Assembly (NCBI GenBank): GCA_016722525.1
Contig: JADKJB010000003.1
Location: 372,001-436,000, forward strand
Length of the DNA: 64,000 nucleotides
From: Bacteroidota bacterium
Lineage (GTDB): Bacteria > Bacteroidota > Bacteroidia > AKYH767-A > OLB10
Direction of reading: 5' to 3'
Shown here: piece after piece, positions 28,863-38,093 of the stretch
Layout: each line of letters starts with the position of its first letter
Position numbering within the stretch: position 1 is the stretch's first letter
Notes under the pieces: model-generated
Told to the model about the DNA's origin: nothing
Databases searched by the model: none
What the model saw: the letters and a program-made list of their open reading frames with translations, nothing else
Made by a program: the position numbers and the translations under genes

Positions 28863-28870
28863 TATATTTG
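28863..28870 (+). promoter_or_regulatory. Putative -7 element of the outer-membrane protein gene
   Basis: TATATTTG fits TAnnTTTG, 31 bases before the ATG at 28902. A TTG word lies 16 bp further upstream, closer than usual. Confidence 0.45.
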
Positions 28871-28901
28871 CAGTTGAATTTATGAACTAAAATTTGAAAG
28901 A

Positions 28902-29474
28902 ATGAAAAAATTAGGCATCCTTCTTCTTGGTATATTTATGATTTCAGGAGTTGTATCAGCTCAACCATTTAAGGTGAAATCAAATGTTATTGGCATTGGA
29001 ATTGGTTTTGGAAGCTCGTTGGGAAGTTTCAGCAAAAGTTCACAAACTCCGGGATTTAGTGCCCTTTATGAAAGAGGCGTTTGGAATGTGAGAAAAGTGG
29101 ATGTGATTAGCCTTGGAGGGTATATCGGTTTTAAAGCGTTCAAAGACGAAAACAATTATTCCATTTATAATTATACGCAAAAATGGAACTATACTATCAT
29201 AGGATTCCGTGGTGCCTATCACTATAACGGATTCACCAATCTTCCCAAACTTGATATTTATGGTGGCGCAATGGTGTCTTACAATATTTTAAATTATAAG
29301 TATGAAGATAACAATCCTAATGGCAATTTTAGCTACAACGATAACAATAGCAGCGGAGCAAGTGCAACGGCGTTTGTAGGCGGACGTTATTTTTTTAATG
29401 AGGGATTTGGAGTCTACTCTGAATTAGGATATGGAGTTTCTTTTGTAACTGCCGGAGTTTGTTTTAAGTTTTGA
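28902..29474 (+). CDS. Small outer-membrane beta-barrel protein
   Basis: A 190-residue protein with a signal peptide (MKKLGILLLGIFMISGVVSA). Alternating short amphipathic strands rich in glycine and aromatic residues follow (VIGIGIGFGSSLG, VISLGGYIGFKAF, LDIYGGAMVSYNIL, FGVYSELGYGVSFV). It ends in an aromatic residue (GVCFKF), as expected for an eight-stranded barrel inserted by the Bam complex. There is no enzyme motif, so the function is unknown. It is convergent with the polysaccharide operon, and the gap 29475-29695 holds only a weak hairpin near 29606-29626. Confidence 0.75.
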   Translation: MKKLGILLLGIFMISGVVSAQPFKVKSNVIGIGIGFGSSLGSFSKSSQTPGFSALYERGVWNVRKVDVISLGGYIGFKAFKDENNYSIYNYTQKWNYTIIGFRGAYHYNGFTNLPKLDIYGGAMVSYNILNYKYEDNNPNGNFSYNDNNSSGASATAFVGGRYFFNEGFGVYSELGYGVSFVTAGVCFKF

Positions 29475-29695
29475 TTCGGGAATATTTGTAAGAGTGTAAT
29501 TCAGAATCGTTGTAATTTTTACTGGCAGAACGTATGCTTATTTTCGATAAATGAGTTTTCGATTTAATCGATTTTACCAATGACAGCTGGGAAAGCATTT
29601 GGAACAATTGTTGTTTTTTAACAATCGTGCCCTTGTTGTAATAGGAGCAACGGGTTTCTAGATTCCTTCTTATTAATGGGCGTCCCGTTCGTCGG

Positions 29696-30451
29696 TTACG
29701 ACTTCGAAAAATATTGCTTCAATTTGTTCAGTGGTTTTCTGAAGGTAGTAAAAAGCCCCGGTTTAAGATCGTTGATTTTCCATGCCATTTTATCTTCCAT
29801 GTTGGCTTTTAACTTAACAAAAAAGCTGGTGTTGCTGATGCCGCCCATTCGCATTTTAACGATTGTTTCGGGAAGATAAGCTACTTTGATTTTGTGTTTG
29901 TGAATGAGGCGCAGCATGAGTTCGTAATCGGCTGATAGTTTCAAGTCAAGATTGAATCCACCCAAGCGATCATAAACCGATTTTTTTACAAAGAAAGTAG
30001 GGTGGGGTGGCATCCATCCTTTTTTGAAGGCCCCTTCTTTATATTCACCTGCCTTCCAGGTGCGAAGCACTTTATTAGTATCGTCGCGATCAACAAAAAC
30101 TAAATCGGCATATACACCCTCAACGGTAGGGTCAGCGGCGAATTGCTGGGCAATTTTGGAAAGAACCTGGTTGTTAGCATAAATATCGTCGGAGTGTAAC
30201 ATCCCTACTACATCTCCTGTTGCGGTTTTAATTCCTTTATTCAATGCATCATAAAGGCCTTTATCTTTTTCGGAAATTACCTTGTCAATGTAGGGCGAAT
30301 AGCGATTTACCACACCTAGGGTGTTGTCTTTTGACAATCCATCAATTATGAGATACTCAATATTGGGAAAATCCTGAGAAACTACCGATTTGATAGTGTC
30401 TTCAACTGTTTGAGCACTGTTATAAGTAATGGTAATAATAGAAATTTTCAC
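29696..30451 (-). CDS. Family 2 glycosyltransferase
   Basis: A cytoplasmic GT-A enzyme of 251 residues that probably adds one sugar to the lipid-linked repeat unit. The N-terminal fold is clear in ISIITITYNSAQTVEDTIKS and IEYLIIDGLSKDNT; the metal-binding DxD equivalent is LHSDDIYA near residue 86. The acceptor-site region is PPHPTFFVKKSVYDRLGGFN, followed by SADYELMLRL with the catalytic-base acid. It is the last gene of the 15-gene minus-strand polysaccharide operon. Donor and acceptor cannot be read from the sequence. Confidence 0.88.
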   Translation of the reverse strand: MKISIITITYNSAQTVEDTIKSVVSQDFPNIEYLIIDGLSKDNTLGVVNRYSPYIDKVISEKDKGLYDALNKGIKTATGDVVGMLHSDDIYANNQVLSKIAQQFAADPTVEGVYADLVFVDRDDTNKVLRTWKAGEYKEGAFKKGWMPPHPTFFVKKSVYDRLGGFNLDLKLSADYELMLRLIHKHKIKVAYLPETIVKMRMGGISNTSFFVKLKANMEDKMAWKINDLKPGLFTTFRKPLNKLKQYFSKS

Positions 30452-30569
30452 TCAAAAAGGGATTTAAGTTCAGACTAAATGACAATTTAATTAACTGTGT
30501 CCTGATTTTCGCTTCCGGACAGTAGTTCGCTTTTTATACCATAAACCTGTTGCAGGGTTACAGTTACTG

Positions 30570-31124
30570 TTATTCAATAACCCGGTCTTTTTGTTTAACT
30601 GCCGGGTTGCCGCGATAAATCGTGTAGGCTTCAAGGTCTTTGCTGGCAACGGATTGCACACTTAATACGGAATGAGATTTGCAAGTGATACCCGGGCAAA
30701 CAAGCGCCTGAGCACCGATCCAAACACCATCTTCGATGGTAATTTTGCCGATTTCAAGATCAAATGCAGACTTTTTATAGTTGTGATTTCCGCAAAGCAG
30801 CATGGCACCTTGTGATAAACAGGCATTATTACCAATTTTGACTTGCGCATGATTTTCAATCCAGCAGCATTCACCAATCCATACATGATCTCCGATTTCC
30901 AGCAACCAAGGGTATTTTATTCTTACGTTTTGCTTAATAACAACACCTGTTCCCACTTTTGCTCCAAACATCCGCAAAAGCGAAACCTTAATGCCATTAA
31001 TAACGGAAAGGTGATTAATAAAAAATAGAGCTGAAACCAGATGCCATAACCCTAATTTTATTGTGGAGCCCCCGTTTTTGTACCAGGAATTATTGAATTT
31101 AGAGAGATCTGTTTTTACTTGCAT
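30570..31124 (-). CDS. WcaF-like left-handed beta-helix acyltransferase
   Basis: A 184-residue trimeric hexapeptide-repeat enzyme, likely O-acetylating a polysaccharide sugar. Hexapeptide turns run through GAKVGTGVVIKQNVRIKYP, LEIGDHVWIGE, VKIGNNACLSQGAMLL and ITIEDGVWIGAQALVCPGI, ending IYRGNPAVKQ. The catalytic histidine is in LCGNHNYKK. The start at 31124 (MQVKTDLSKFNNSW) is chosen because a longer frame overlaps the upstream glycosyltransferase, whose stop is at 31129. It resembles WcaF of colanic acid synthesis. Confidence 0.85.
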   Translation of the reverse strand: MQVKTDLSKFNNSWYKNGGSTIKLGLWHLVSALFFINHLSVINGIKVSLLRMFGAKVGTGVVIKQNVRIKYPWLLEIGDHVWIGECCWIENHAQVKIGNNACLSQGAMLLCGNHNYKKSAFDLEIGKITIEDGVWIGAQALVCPGITCKSHSVLSVQSVASKDLEAYTIYRGNPAVKQKDRVIE

Positions 31125-31128
31125 GAGC

Positions 31129-32185
31129 TTAATTTTGTAAAAATTCAATAGCAGTATCACACCAGGTGTCCGGAGTAATTGTACTTGCAATTTCGGCACT
31201 GGCTGTACCCATTTGAACCAATTTTTCGGTAGGGGTAAGCATTATTTTCATAAACACTTCAACCAGGGAGTCGACACTGCATGGTTGGTGAAAATAGCCG
31301 TTTTTTCCATCATTAAGAAACTTGGTGGCTGCACTTGTTGTAGTGCTGCAAATTAATGGAAATCCGGCAGCAGCAAATTCATGAACCACAACTCCCCAAT
31401 GTTCATAATAGGCTGGAAGTATGAATACACCGGTGTCCGCTATAAATTTTTTCATTTCATGAGGTTGAACAAAACCAAAATTTTTAATTTTAGGGTGATT
31501 GGGAAATTCGATTCATATTCACCTTTTCGAGACACCAGAGTTCCCATTCATTAGGGTGCTGATTTTGAAATAATTCGAAGGCTTTCCACATTTCACGAAC
31601 CCCTTTTAGTTTTGCGAATCGTCCTACATAAATTATTTTTTTTGGGAAGGACTTTTCTTTAGCACTTTTGCTTGTCAAAAATTGCTGATGAAAATAATCA
31701 TAATCGCAAGAATAAAGTCCTTCTTTAATAGTATCATTTTTAAACCCCAGCTTGAGCGCATATGTTTTTTGCGGAGCTCCGGCAGCCCAGCAATGCGAAA
31801 AATATTTTTTTAATCGGTACGGCCCTCCAATTGATGCTATATTTTGTTTAATGGTATTTCTCCATGGATTATCAAGCGTCATTACTGTTTTCACTTTCCC
31901 TTTAAAATTACTACACACCTGTAAATAACCGTTGTCAATCCAGCCACTACAAAAAATTATATCGGGTTGAAGATTTTTACAGGCATCAAGCAGTTCGGAA
32001 TCTGTATATTTATTTCTCTCATAGAAAAATATATTTTGGCCTTCAAGAGAAAACTGAAAAGGAGCAATAGCATTGATGGGGTATTTAAATACATGTACCT
32101 CAACATTGCGATTTGCAGCAAGTTTTTTCATGCATGCAACCATGTAGCCAGCGAGTTCGGTGTATAGAAATAAATACCTTTTCAT
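31129..32185 (-). CDS. Family 4 (GT-B) glycosyltransferase (two frame breaks)
   Basis: An open frame of 231 codons (32185-31490) ends inside the donor-binding domain, and a second (31455-31129) carries the remainder. Adding a G near 31513 and an A near 31498 joins them through LWCLGKGEYESNFPNHPKIK, giving one protein of about 353 residues. The C-terminal Rossmann half has KIIYVGRFAKLKGVREMWKA and the E-x7-E-like motif region FILPAYYEHWGVVVHEFAAAG. It probably transfers a hexose or similar sugar within the polysaccharide repeat unit. It shares the operon with five other glycosyltransferases. Confidence 0.82.
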
Positions 32186-32356
32186 AATGGGGGAACAATG
32201 AATGCTATTCAGAGTTTAATTTTATTAATTTACACTTTGTTTACTTTTAAGGAACAATTTATATTTTATGCAAAATTAACTTAATAAATAGTTAAATTAT
32301 TGTGATGTATTTTCTAAGCTGCATTTATGGCATACAGTTACATTTCCCAGCGGATG

Positions 32357-33505
32357 CTACCGGAATAAATTTTTATTGTCTTCAACAGATTTTTTACTTT
32401 CTATAACTTCAACCGCTTTATCATAAGCCCTGTTTGACCAAATATCATATTCATTTTGATTCATTTCAACTGCATGTTTAAGTGCTTTTAATATGGCATC
32501 ATTATCTTCCAGTGCAAGATCCCATCCCGCTTTTATGTGCGACATGTTTCGCCACGGGGTACGATCGCTAATGATCACCGGACAGCCCGAAACCATGCTT
32601 TCAACAATGGCATGGCCGTAATTTTCATTTTCGGTAAGAAGAAAGAGAAAATGATAATTACTTAAGACAGAATTTAACGAAGAATGATCAATTAATCCTT
32701 TGTAATTTATGGTAATGGTGGGATTTATTTTGGTAATTTCTTCCTGACATTTTTCCCAATAATCCTGTTCTTCAATTGGGCCAAAAATATCATAACAAAC
32801 CGTATAAGAGGCATCCAATTTTTGCAGTGTAGTAATGCATTGCAATAAATTTTTCACCTGGCTAACTCTTCCAAGAAAGAAAAGATCGGCTTTTTTTTCT
32901 TGCTTTACTCTTGGAACTCTGTTTATAGTTACCACCGGAGCAAGATCAATAGCCAACTGTATTGTTACTTCGTCACCAAAGGCCTTTCGTATTTCGGCCT
33001 CTTCAATTTTTGTAGAGGCATGCCAGGTTACATTTTTAAAAAGACCTGTTATTCGGGCAGCTTGGATGAATATTTTTTTCTTCAAGGGTTTTATTGCAAG
33101 TGCTCCTTTACTTAACATTCCTCGGGGGCCTGCAACTACTTTACACTTTACCTTAATTTTTCGAATAGCTATAAGAGGTAACAAAGTAAAGTAAAGGGAA
33201 AATAAACTGTTGAGATGAATTATATCAGGTTTTTCATCTTCTATTAACTTTTGAATATTTTTTAAAGAAAGCTCATGTTTTGAAAAATAGTAGACGGATG
33301 AATTGTCGTCACGTAGATTCCATGCATTACTTTTCACAGAATCATAGGGTTTGTCTTCTTTTAGATCGGTGTTGCGGGTAACAATTCGTAAATCGAATTC
33401 ATCATTCAGTCGTGAAACCATGTTTGCGCAGGTCCTTACCGGCCCACCTGCATTGAGCCCGGGTAAATACCAGTCGATAAAAATAAGGACTTTCCTTTTT
33501 TTCAT
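32357..33505 (-). CDS. Family 4 glycosyltransferase
   Basis: A 382-residue GT-B enzyme. The N-terminal acceptor domain begins RKVLIFIDWYLPGLNAGGPV, with the glycine-rich loop. The donor domain has DLFFLGRVSQVKNLLQCITT and the E-x7-E motif in LLTENENYGHAIVESMVSG. It overlaps the start-stop junction with the upstream polymerase gene (ATGA type, 4 bp), so translation is coupled. The sugar donor is not identifiable. A 170-bp gap to the next gene (32186-32356) holds AT-rich DNA with no recognised signal. Confidence 0.88.
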   Translation of the reverse strand: MKKRKVLIFIDWYLPGLNAGGPVRTCANMVSRLNDEFDLRIVTRNTDLKEDKPYDSVKSNAWNLRDDNSSVYYFSKHELSLKNIQKLIEDEKPDIIHLNSLFSLYFTLLPLIAIRKIKVKCKVVAGPRGMLSKGALAIKPLKKKIFIQAARITGLFKNVTWHASTKIEEAEIRKAFGDEVTIQLAIDLAPVVTINRVPRVKQEKKADLFFLGRVSQVKNLLQCITTLQKLDASYTVCYDIFGPIEEQDYWEKCQEEITKINPTITINYKGLIDHSSLNSVLSNYHFLFLLTENENYGHAIVESMVSGCPVIISDRTPWRNMSHIKAGWDLALEDNDAILKALKHAVEMNQNEYDIWSNRAYDKAVEVIESKKSVEDNKNLFR

Positions 33506-34851
33506 TTGAGTGCTGTTGGGGCAGCTGGTTCCGCTGCTAAAACTGAAGTTTGGGGTTTGCGGTCGGCAAACGAATTTGAATCAGTATAAATAATGCATAG
33601 CACGAAAAGGAAAGTGATGGTATAGGGATTCAGCGACCCCATGAGCCAGGCTTCAAAGAAAGCGCTAAATAATATTGCGTACATAAATGGCAGTGCTGTA
33701 TATGCTTTTGGAATAGCCTTTATAATAGTTCTCAAAAAAGCAGCAAACCATAAAATTAATCCAATAATACCGGTGTTAATCCAAATGGCCAAATAACTGT
33801 TATGAACACCTCCAATGTGTCCTAGCTTACTCAATATGTGGTGGCTGATAATAAAGTAATATTCATCAAAGCCAAAGCCCATTCCGAGGAAAAAGTTTTT
33901 GATATCGGCATTAATAAACTTCCACGCCCATGCCCATGCAACGAGCCTGCCTGAGCCACTTTCAAGGGTGTCGGCTCTCATCGCCTTAGCTAATCCCAAT
34001 GAAGTTAATATTTCAGTGAGATTGGATACTACCAACTGATAAACTATTGCGGTGAGTATCACAATTGCGGTTCCAAGCAGAGGTGATAATTTATAGAAAC
34101 GTGAGAAGAAAAGGAAGATGCCAATAGAGATAATGGTATTACGCGAACCCGACAATAACACTGATACGGCAATCAAGCCATACAACAATACTTGTTCGTT
34201 TTTAGTGAAGAGTCCTGGAAATTTGATCTGAGCGGAATAAATTAACATAAAAAACAGCATGCAAAAAAGGCCGATAGCATTAGGATTGCCCATTACACCG
34301 GAATAGCGATCCCCAACAACAACCTGATTGTTGGCTACAACAAATAGCAATAAACCTATTGCTAGCATAAACGACATCAAAAAAACGTGATCCTTAATAA
34401 ATATAGTGCCTTTATCAGTAAATAATTTAATACTATAAGCAGGGCCAATTAGAAAAATCAAGCCGTAAGATATGGTTTTTTGAACAGCTACTCCGAATTC
34501 AGGGCCACGCATTATTTGAAAACAAGCCCAAACAAGGAAAGGAATGAAAGGCGGAAAAAAGCTATCTTGTTTTTTAAAAGATTTCCTGTCAAAAAAGTAA
34601 AATAAAGTAAGCAATATAAGATAAATGATTTTAACCTCCTTGGCAAAATGTAATGCTGGCTTAAAGCTATCAGAGAGTATTAGTATCAGAATAAATCCGG
34701 AAATCAGCTCCGAGTACATCTCCTTTTTTTTTAATAATAAAATAGAGACAGTAACTACAGCAACTCCGGCCATAGAATGTACAAAACCCGCTGCCAGCCA
34801 TATGAGCAGCATTACAGCGAATTGTCCGTTTCTTTTTAAATACTCAAGCAT
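33502..34851 (-). CDS. O-antigen ligase/polymerase family (Wzy-like) membrane protein
   Basis: A 449-residue protein with about ten to twelve hydrophobic helices, for example LLIWLAAGFVHSMAGVAVVT and GLIAVSVLLSGSRNTIISIG. The large periplasmic loop between the later helices (SGRLVAWAWAWKFINADIKN and GGVHNSYLAIWINTGIIG) has the arginine and histidine residues typical of the WaaL/Wzy (O-antigen ligase) family. It probably polymerises lipid-linked repeat units in the periplasm. It overlaps both flanking glycosyltransferase genes by 4-8 bp. Ligase rather than polymerase activity remains possible. Confidence 0.85.
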   Translation of the reverse strand: MLEYLKRNGQFAVMLLIWLAAGFVHSMAGVAVVTVSILLLKKKEMYSELISGFILILILSDSFKPALHFAKEVKIIYLILLTLFYFFDRKSFKKQDSFFPPFIPFLVWACFQIMRGPEFGVAVQKTISYGLIFLIGPAYSIKLFTDKGTIFIKDHVFLMSFMLAIGLLLFVVANNQVVVGDRYSGVMGNPNAIGLFCMLFFMLIYSAQIKFPGLFTKNEQVLLYGLIAVSVLLSGSRNTIISIGIFLFFSRFYKLSPLLGTAIVILTAIVYQLVVSNLTEILTSLGLAKAMRADTLESGSGRLVAWAWAWKFINADIKNFFLGMGFGFDEYYFIISHHILSKLGHIGGVHNSYLAIWINTGIIGLILWFAAFLRTIIKAIPKAYTALPFMYAILFSAFFEAWLMGSLNPYTITFLFVLCIIYTDSNSFADRKPQTSVLAAEPAAPTALK

Positions 34852-35977
34852 TATTTATTAGGGACTCTTTAATTTTGCTGAATAACTGCAAGTGTTTTTC
34901 ACTTACAATTTTCCATGTAAAGTTATTCTTTACTTTCGAATAAGAGGTCTCCGACATACTCCTTCTTTTTTCCGGGTCCAAATTAATGTAATTCAGGATA
35001 GCATTTTTGAGAGATTGCACATCTTTTTTCTCAATTATGTAACCATTTGTTGTATCCACCATTTCGGTAGTAGCGCCTGTATCGGTCACTATTATTGGCA
35101 TTCCATAGGCCATTGCTTCCAGCACCACCGTTGGCATTCCTTCAAAGAGGGTAGGAAGTACAAAAACATCGTTAGATTTATAAAGTTCGATCAATTCGGG
35201 GTCTGAGGCAAAACCAAGAAAATGTAAATTAGGGAAATCATACTCCTTTACGTAGGCATCAAATAAGGGGCCTTTGCCCACCAGATTAAATTCCACCAGT
35301 TTTTCATATCCTTCCGCATTGAGTTCTTTCACGGCTGTAGCCAGAATATCAATACCCTTATTAAATGCAAACCTGCCAACAAAGAGAAATTTCATCGGCG
35401 TGTTAGCAAAGTTACGAGGAATAGCATCTGGTACATTCACAGCATTTGGAAGCACTACCACATTTTCAGCAGGTCCATTTTTACGAAGTAGTTCGGTAAG
35501 TCTGCCTCCAAGTGAAACCACATTCCGTGAGCTTCGGAATTGTTTTCTGAGTATCACCCGGAATGGAAGTCCGTTGAACTTATCTTTTGAAGTAATTCCT
35601 TGAAAAGGTTCCAGTCCATGTGGATTCAGTACCGTTCGGTTTTTTACTTTTTGCATTCCCGACCAAAGAGCGAGCCCTTGTGCATAGACGACAGCACCCG
35701 GATATTTTTCAACTTCTTCCAACACTCTTTTTGAATACCTGAAGCAATCCAGCAAATAGGTTCCTGATGTGCGTTCGGGGGCCAGTACAATTTCTTTTAT
35801 TCCCAATGAAACATTAAAAACTGTAACTCCCTCATGGGGATGAATCACAATAAGATCAACACCTTCATTTTTGGCCAGTTCTTCAGCCAGGAGCCGGGAA
35901 TGGCGTTGAATGCCTCCAACCATGTAAGGGAAAATGCCATCGGTACAAAAAATTACCTGTGTTTTAGAGTTATTCAT
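34844..35977 (-). CDS. Family 4 glycosyltransferase
   Basis: A 377-residue GT-B enzyme. The N-terminus reads VIFCTDGIFPYMVGGIQRHS with the glycine loop of GT4. The donor domain has MKFLFVGRFAFNKGIDILAT and the motif FVLPTLFEGMPTVVLEAMAY, followed by GMPIIVTDTGATTEMV. It overlaps the epimerase gene upstream and the polymerase gene downstream by 8 bp each, so these are tightly coupled. It adds an unidentified sugar to the repeat unit. Confidence 0.9.
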   Translation of the reverse strand: MNNSKTQVIFCTDGIFPYMVGGIQRHSRLLAEELAKNEGVDLIVIHPHEGVTVFNVSLGIKEIVLAPERTSGTYLLDCFRYSKRVLEEVEKYPGAVVYAQGLALWSGMQKVKNRTVLNPHGLEPFQGITSKDKFNGLPFRVILRKQFRSSRNVVSLGGRLTELLRKNGPAENVVVLPNAVNVPDAIPRNFANTPMKFLFVGRFAFNKGIDILATAVKELNAEGYEKLVEFNLVGKGPLFDAYVKEYDFPNLHFLGFASDPELIELYKSNDVFVLPTLFEGMPTVVLEAMAYGMPIIVTDTGATTEMVDTTNGYIIEKKDVQSLKNAILNYINLDPEKRRSMSETSYSKVKNNFTWKIVSEKHLQLFSKIKESLINNA

Positions 35978-36878
35978 CGACTAAAGTTTTTATTCCTTCG
36001 TTGATTCCAATAACCGGTTCCCAACCAATTGATCTCAATTTAGTAATATCGGCCAGCAGGTGCATTCTTTCAACTTTACGGACTCTTGCGGGGTCTACTT
36101 CAATCTCAATTCTGTCACCAAGGGCATTTGAAAATGAATCTACAATTTCAGTTACTGCATATTCAATTCCTCTGCCAAGGTTAAATATATTTATTCCTGA
36201 ATCAATTTTAGTGATAAGCATACTTACGGCATTTGCCATGTCATAGGTATGAATGAAATCTCTCTTGGGGGTAAGGTTCCCTAATTTTATTTTTCTGTTG
36301 CCTGACAACACCTGCTTTTGAATTTCAGGTATCAGGTGAGGATTGGTTTCGTTTGGGCCAAATGCATTAAAGAATCGGCAAATGATAACAGGTATTTTTG
36401 TTTCCAGATAAAATTCATTGCAAAGATGTTCTCCTACAAGTTTCGACAATCCATAAATATCCAAGGGTCCAGTTTCATGTTTTTCTGAAACAGCTTCATC
36501 ATAAATAGGATAAACTGCCGCGGTGGAAGCAAAGAACACTTTTTTTACTCCTGATTTTTTAGCTCCATCTAAAACATTAATGGTTCCTTGAATATTAATA
36601 TTTGCCGATTCATGAGGGTGCTCATTGCAATAGGGGATAAAATGGATTGCAGCCAGGTGAATTACCATATCAGGTTTCACATCTTGCATAATTTTAATTA
36701 CAGACTCACGGTCGAGAATATCTGTTTTAAAAAAATGGGTTTCATCAATTTTTATAAAATCCCTGTTTCCAAACGACAGGTTATCGATAACAAACAATTC
36801 ATGATTTTGTGTTTGTAAATGACGGATAACCGCAGAGCCAATAAATCCTGCTCCGCCTGTAATTAATATTTTGCTCAT
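35970..36878 (-). CDS. NAD-dependent sugar epimerase/dehydratase (extended SDR)
   Basis: A 302-residue nucleotide-sugar enzyme. The NAD-binding loop ITGGAGFIGSAVIRHL is at residues 5-20, VIHLAAIHFIP follows, the catalytic serine/threonine is in FASTAAVYP, and the YxxxK pair is in DIYGLSKLVGEH. The substrate-binding segment is RFFNAFGPNETNPHLIPEI. It is closest in pattern to UDP-glucose/UDP-GlcNAc 4-epimerases, but the exact sugar is uncertain. It supplies an activated sugar for the surrounding glycosyltransferases. Confidence 0.87.
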   Translation of the reverse strand: MSKILITGGAGFIGSAVIRHLQTQNHELFVIDNLSFGNRDFIKIDETHFFKTDILDRESVIKIMQDVKPDMVIHLAAIHFIPYCNEHPHESANINIQGTINVLDGAKKSGVKKVFFASTAAVYPIYDEAVSEKHETGPLDIYGLSKLVGEHLCNEFYLETKIPVIICRFFNAFGPNETNPHLIPEIQKQVLSGNRKIKLGNLTPKRDFIHTYDMANAVSMLITKIDSGINIFNLGRGIEYAVTEIVDSFSNALGDRIEIEVDPARVRKVERMHLLADITKLRSIGWEPVIGINEGIKTLVDE

Positions 36879-36905
36879 AATTTTTATTTAAAATTTATTT
36901 TTTTC

Positions 36906-38042
36906 TTAACTGAGAGAACTGAGTAACGATTTGTAGTTAGTAATATTGGCATCTTTAGTGTAATGATCCAAAACCAGCTTCATCATGGATTTTCTGGTTT
37001 CGCTGTTAAGTTGCACCGGAACGATAGTAGAATTTTCATCAATAATATAACCGCACTGAAATGCTTTGACAAATTCGGAATAGTCACCAATTCCTGTTGA
37101 AATTAATACAGGCAATCCAGCCGAAAGATATTCAGCAAATTTAGTTGGAGCAGCGACTCTGTTCGTAACACTTTGTTCACGGTACAATACCCCATAGTCG
37201 CACATTGATAAAAACGACTGCACTTTATCATGAGTCAACCAGGTGTTACTGATTTGACCCGGGAATTGTGCTTTCATTTTTTCTATGCTTTCATCTGATT
37301 TAGATAAAAATATCAATTTGTACTTCTTATCTATGGCCAGTATTCTGCCTAAAATTTTTTCAAGGGCACTAAACGATTGCCATCCTGAGGTCGATCCGGA
37401 GTAAACCAGAATTATATCATTCGGGTTATAGCCATTTTTGGTTCTCAGGTCAAGTAATTGGCTCTCTTCAGGGATAGAAAGCTGAAAGGTAGATTGTAAG
37501 GTGCAGGGAATAACAACATGTTTACTTTCTTTATAGCCGTATGCTTCACTCCACCATTTCACCAGCTCTTGCGAAACGGCAATTCTGAAATCAGCCTGAA
37601 GCACCGCATCTTTTTCCCAACCGGCAATGGACTTTTTCAAATTGTCATGTGCCACCACATCATATTCATTCCATTCGGCAGCTATTGCTCCTCGGCCATC
37701 GAGACAAACTTTTTTTGCGAGCCCGATCTTTTTTACAAACAGAGCAATTTTGGTGGCAATTACATTTCTGGAAATCACAACACGTTCGCCTGTAAAAAGG
37801 CAAATGAGTGCAAAAACAATACAGCTGAATTGCCAATAGCGGGCTTTTGGCAATGCCGGAAGTACCAACGCATTCGGAACCTCCTTGCGTATTTTCCTTC
37901 TGTTTTCAGCAAAATTGTGAAGAGATATTATAGCAACCAACTTAATTTTAGCATCCAGGTGTTTATTGATGTAATTACAAACATCATTTACCTGACTTGA
38001 AAATACTCCTGAAGGCTGATCATTATAGGTTAAATAAATCAT
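36906..38042 (-). CDS. Glycosyltransferase, GT-B fold
   Basis: A 378-residue protein starting MIYLTYNDQPSGVFSSQV. Its C-terminal half looks like GT4: LVYSGSTSGWQSFSALEKIL, then SNTWLTHDKVQSFLSMCDYG, VAAPTKFAEYLSAGLPVLIS and GIGDYSEFV. The classical E-x7-E motif is replaced by the KFAEYLSAGLPV variety seen in several capsule enzymes. It is part of the polysaccharide operon, with a 27-bp gap to the epimerase gene. Sugar specificity is unknown. Confidence 0.8.
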   Translation of the reverse strand: MIYLTYNDQPSGVFSSQVNDVCNYINKHLDAKIKLVAIISLHNFAENRRKIRKEVPNALVLPALPKARYWQFSCIVFALICLFTGERVVISRNVIATKIALFVKKIGLAKKVCLDGRGAIAAEWNEYDVVAHDNLKKSIAGWEKDAVLQADFRIAVSQELVKWWSEAYGYKESKHVVIPCTLQSTFQLSIPEESQLLDLRTKNGYNPNDIILVYSGSTSGWQSFSALEKILGRILAIDKKYKLIFLSKSDESIEKMKAQFPGQISNTWLTHDKVQSFLSMCDYGVLYREQSVTNRVAAPTKFAEYLSAGLPVLISTGIGDYSEFVKAFQCGYIIDENSTIVPVQLNSETRKSMMKLVLDHYTKDANITNYKSLLSSLS

Positions 38043-38093
38043 GGGATTTACATTACAACGAAAAACGATAAAGGTTACAATATACCCTCAAAT

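Noticed and set aside
29606..29626. Hairpin ATTGTT-loop-AACAAT between the outer-membrane gene and the polysaccharide operon as a terminator
   Set aside because: The stem is only six A/T-rich pairs and no T-run follows on either strand, so evidence is too weak to list it.
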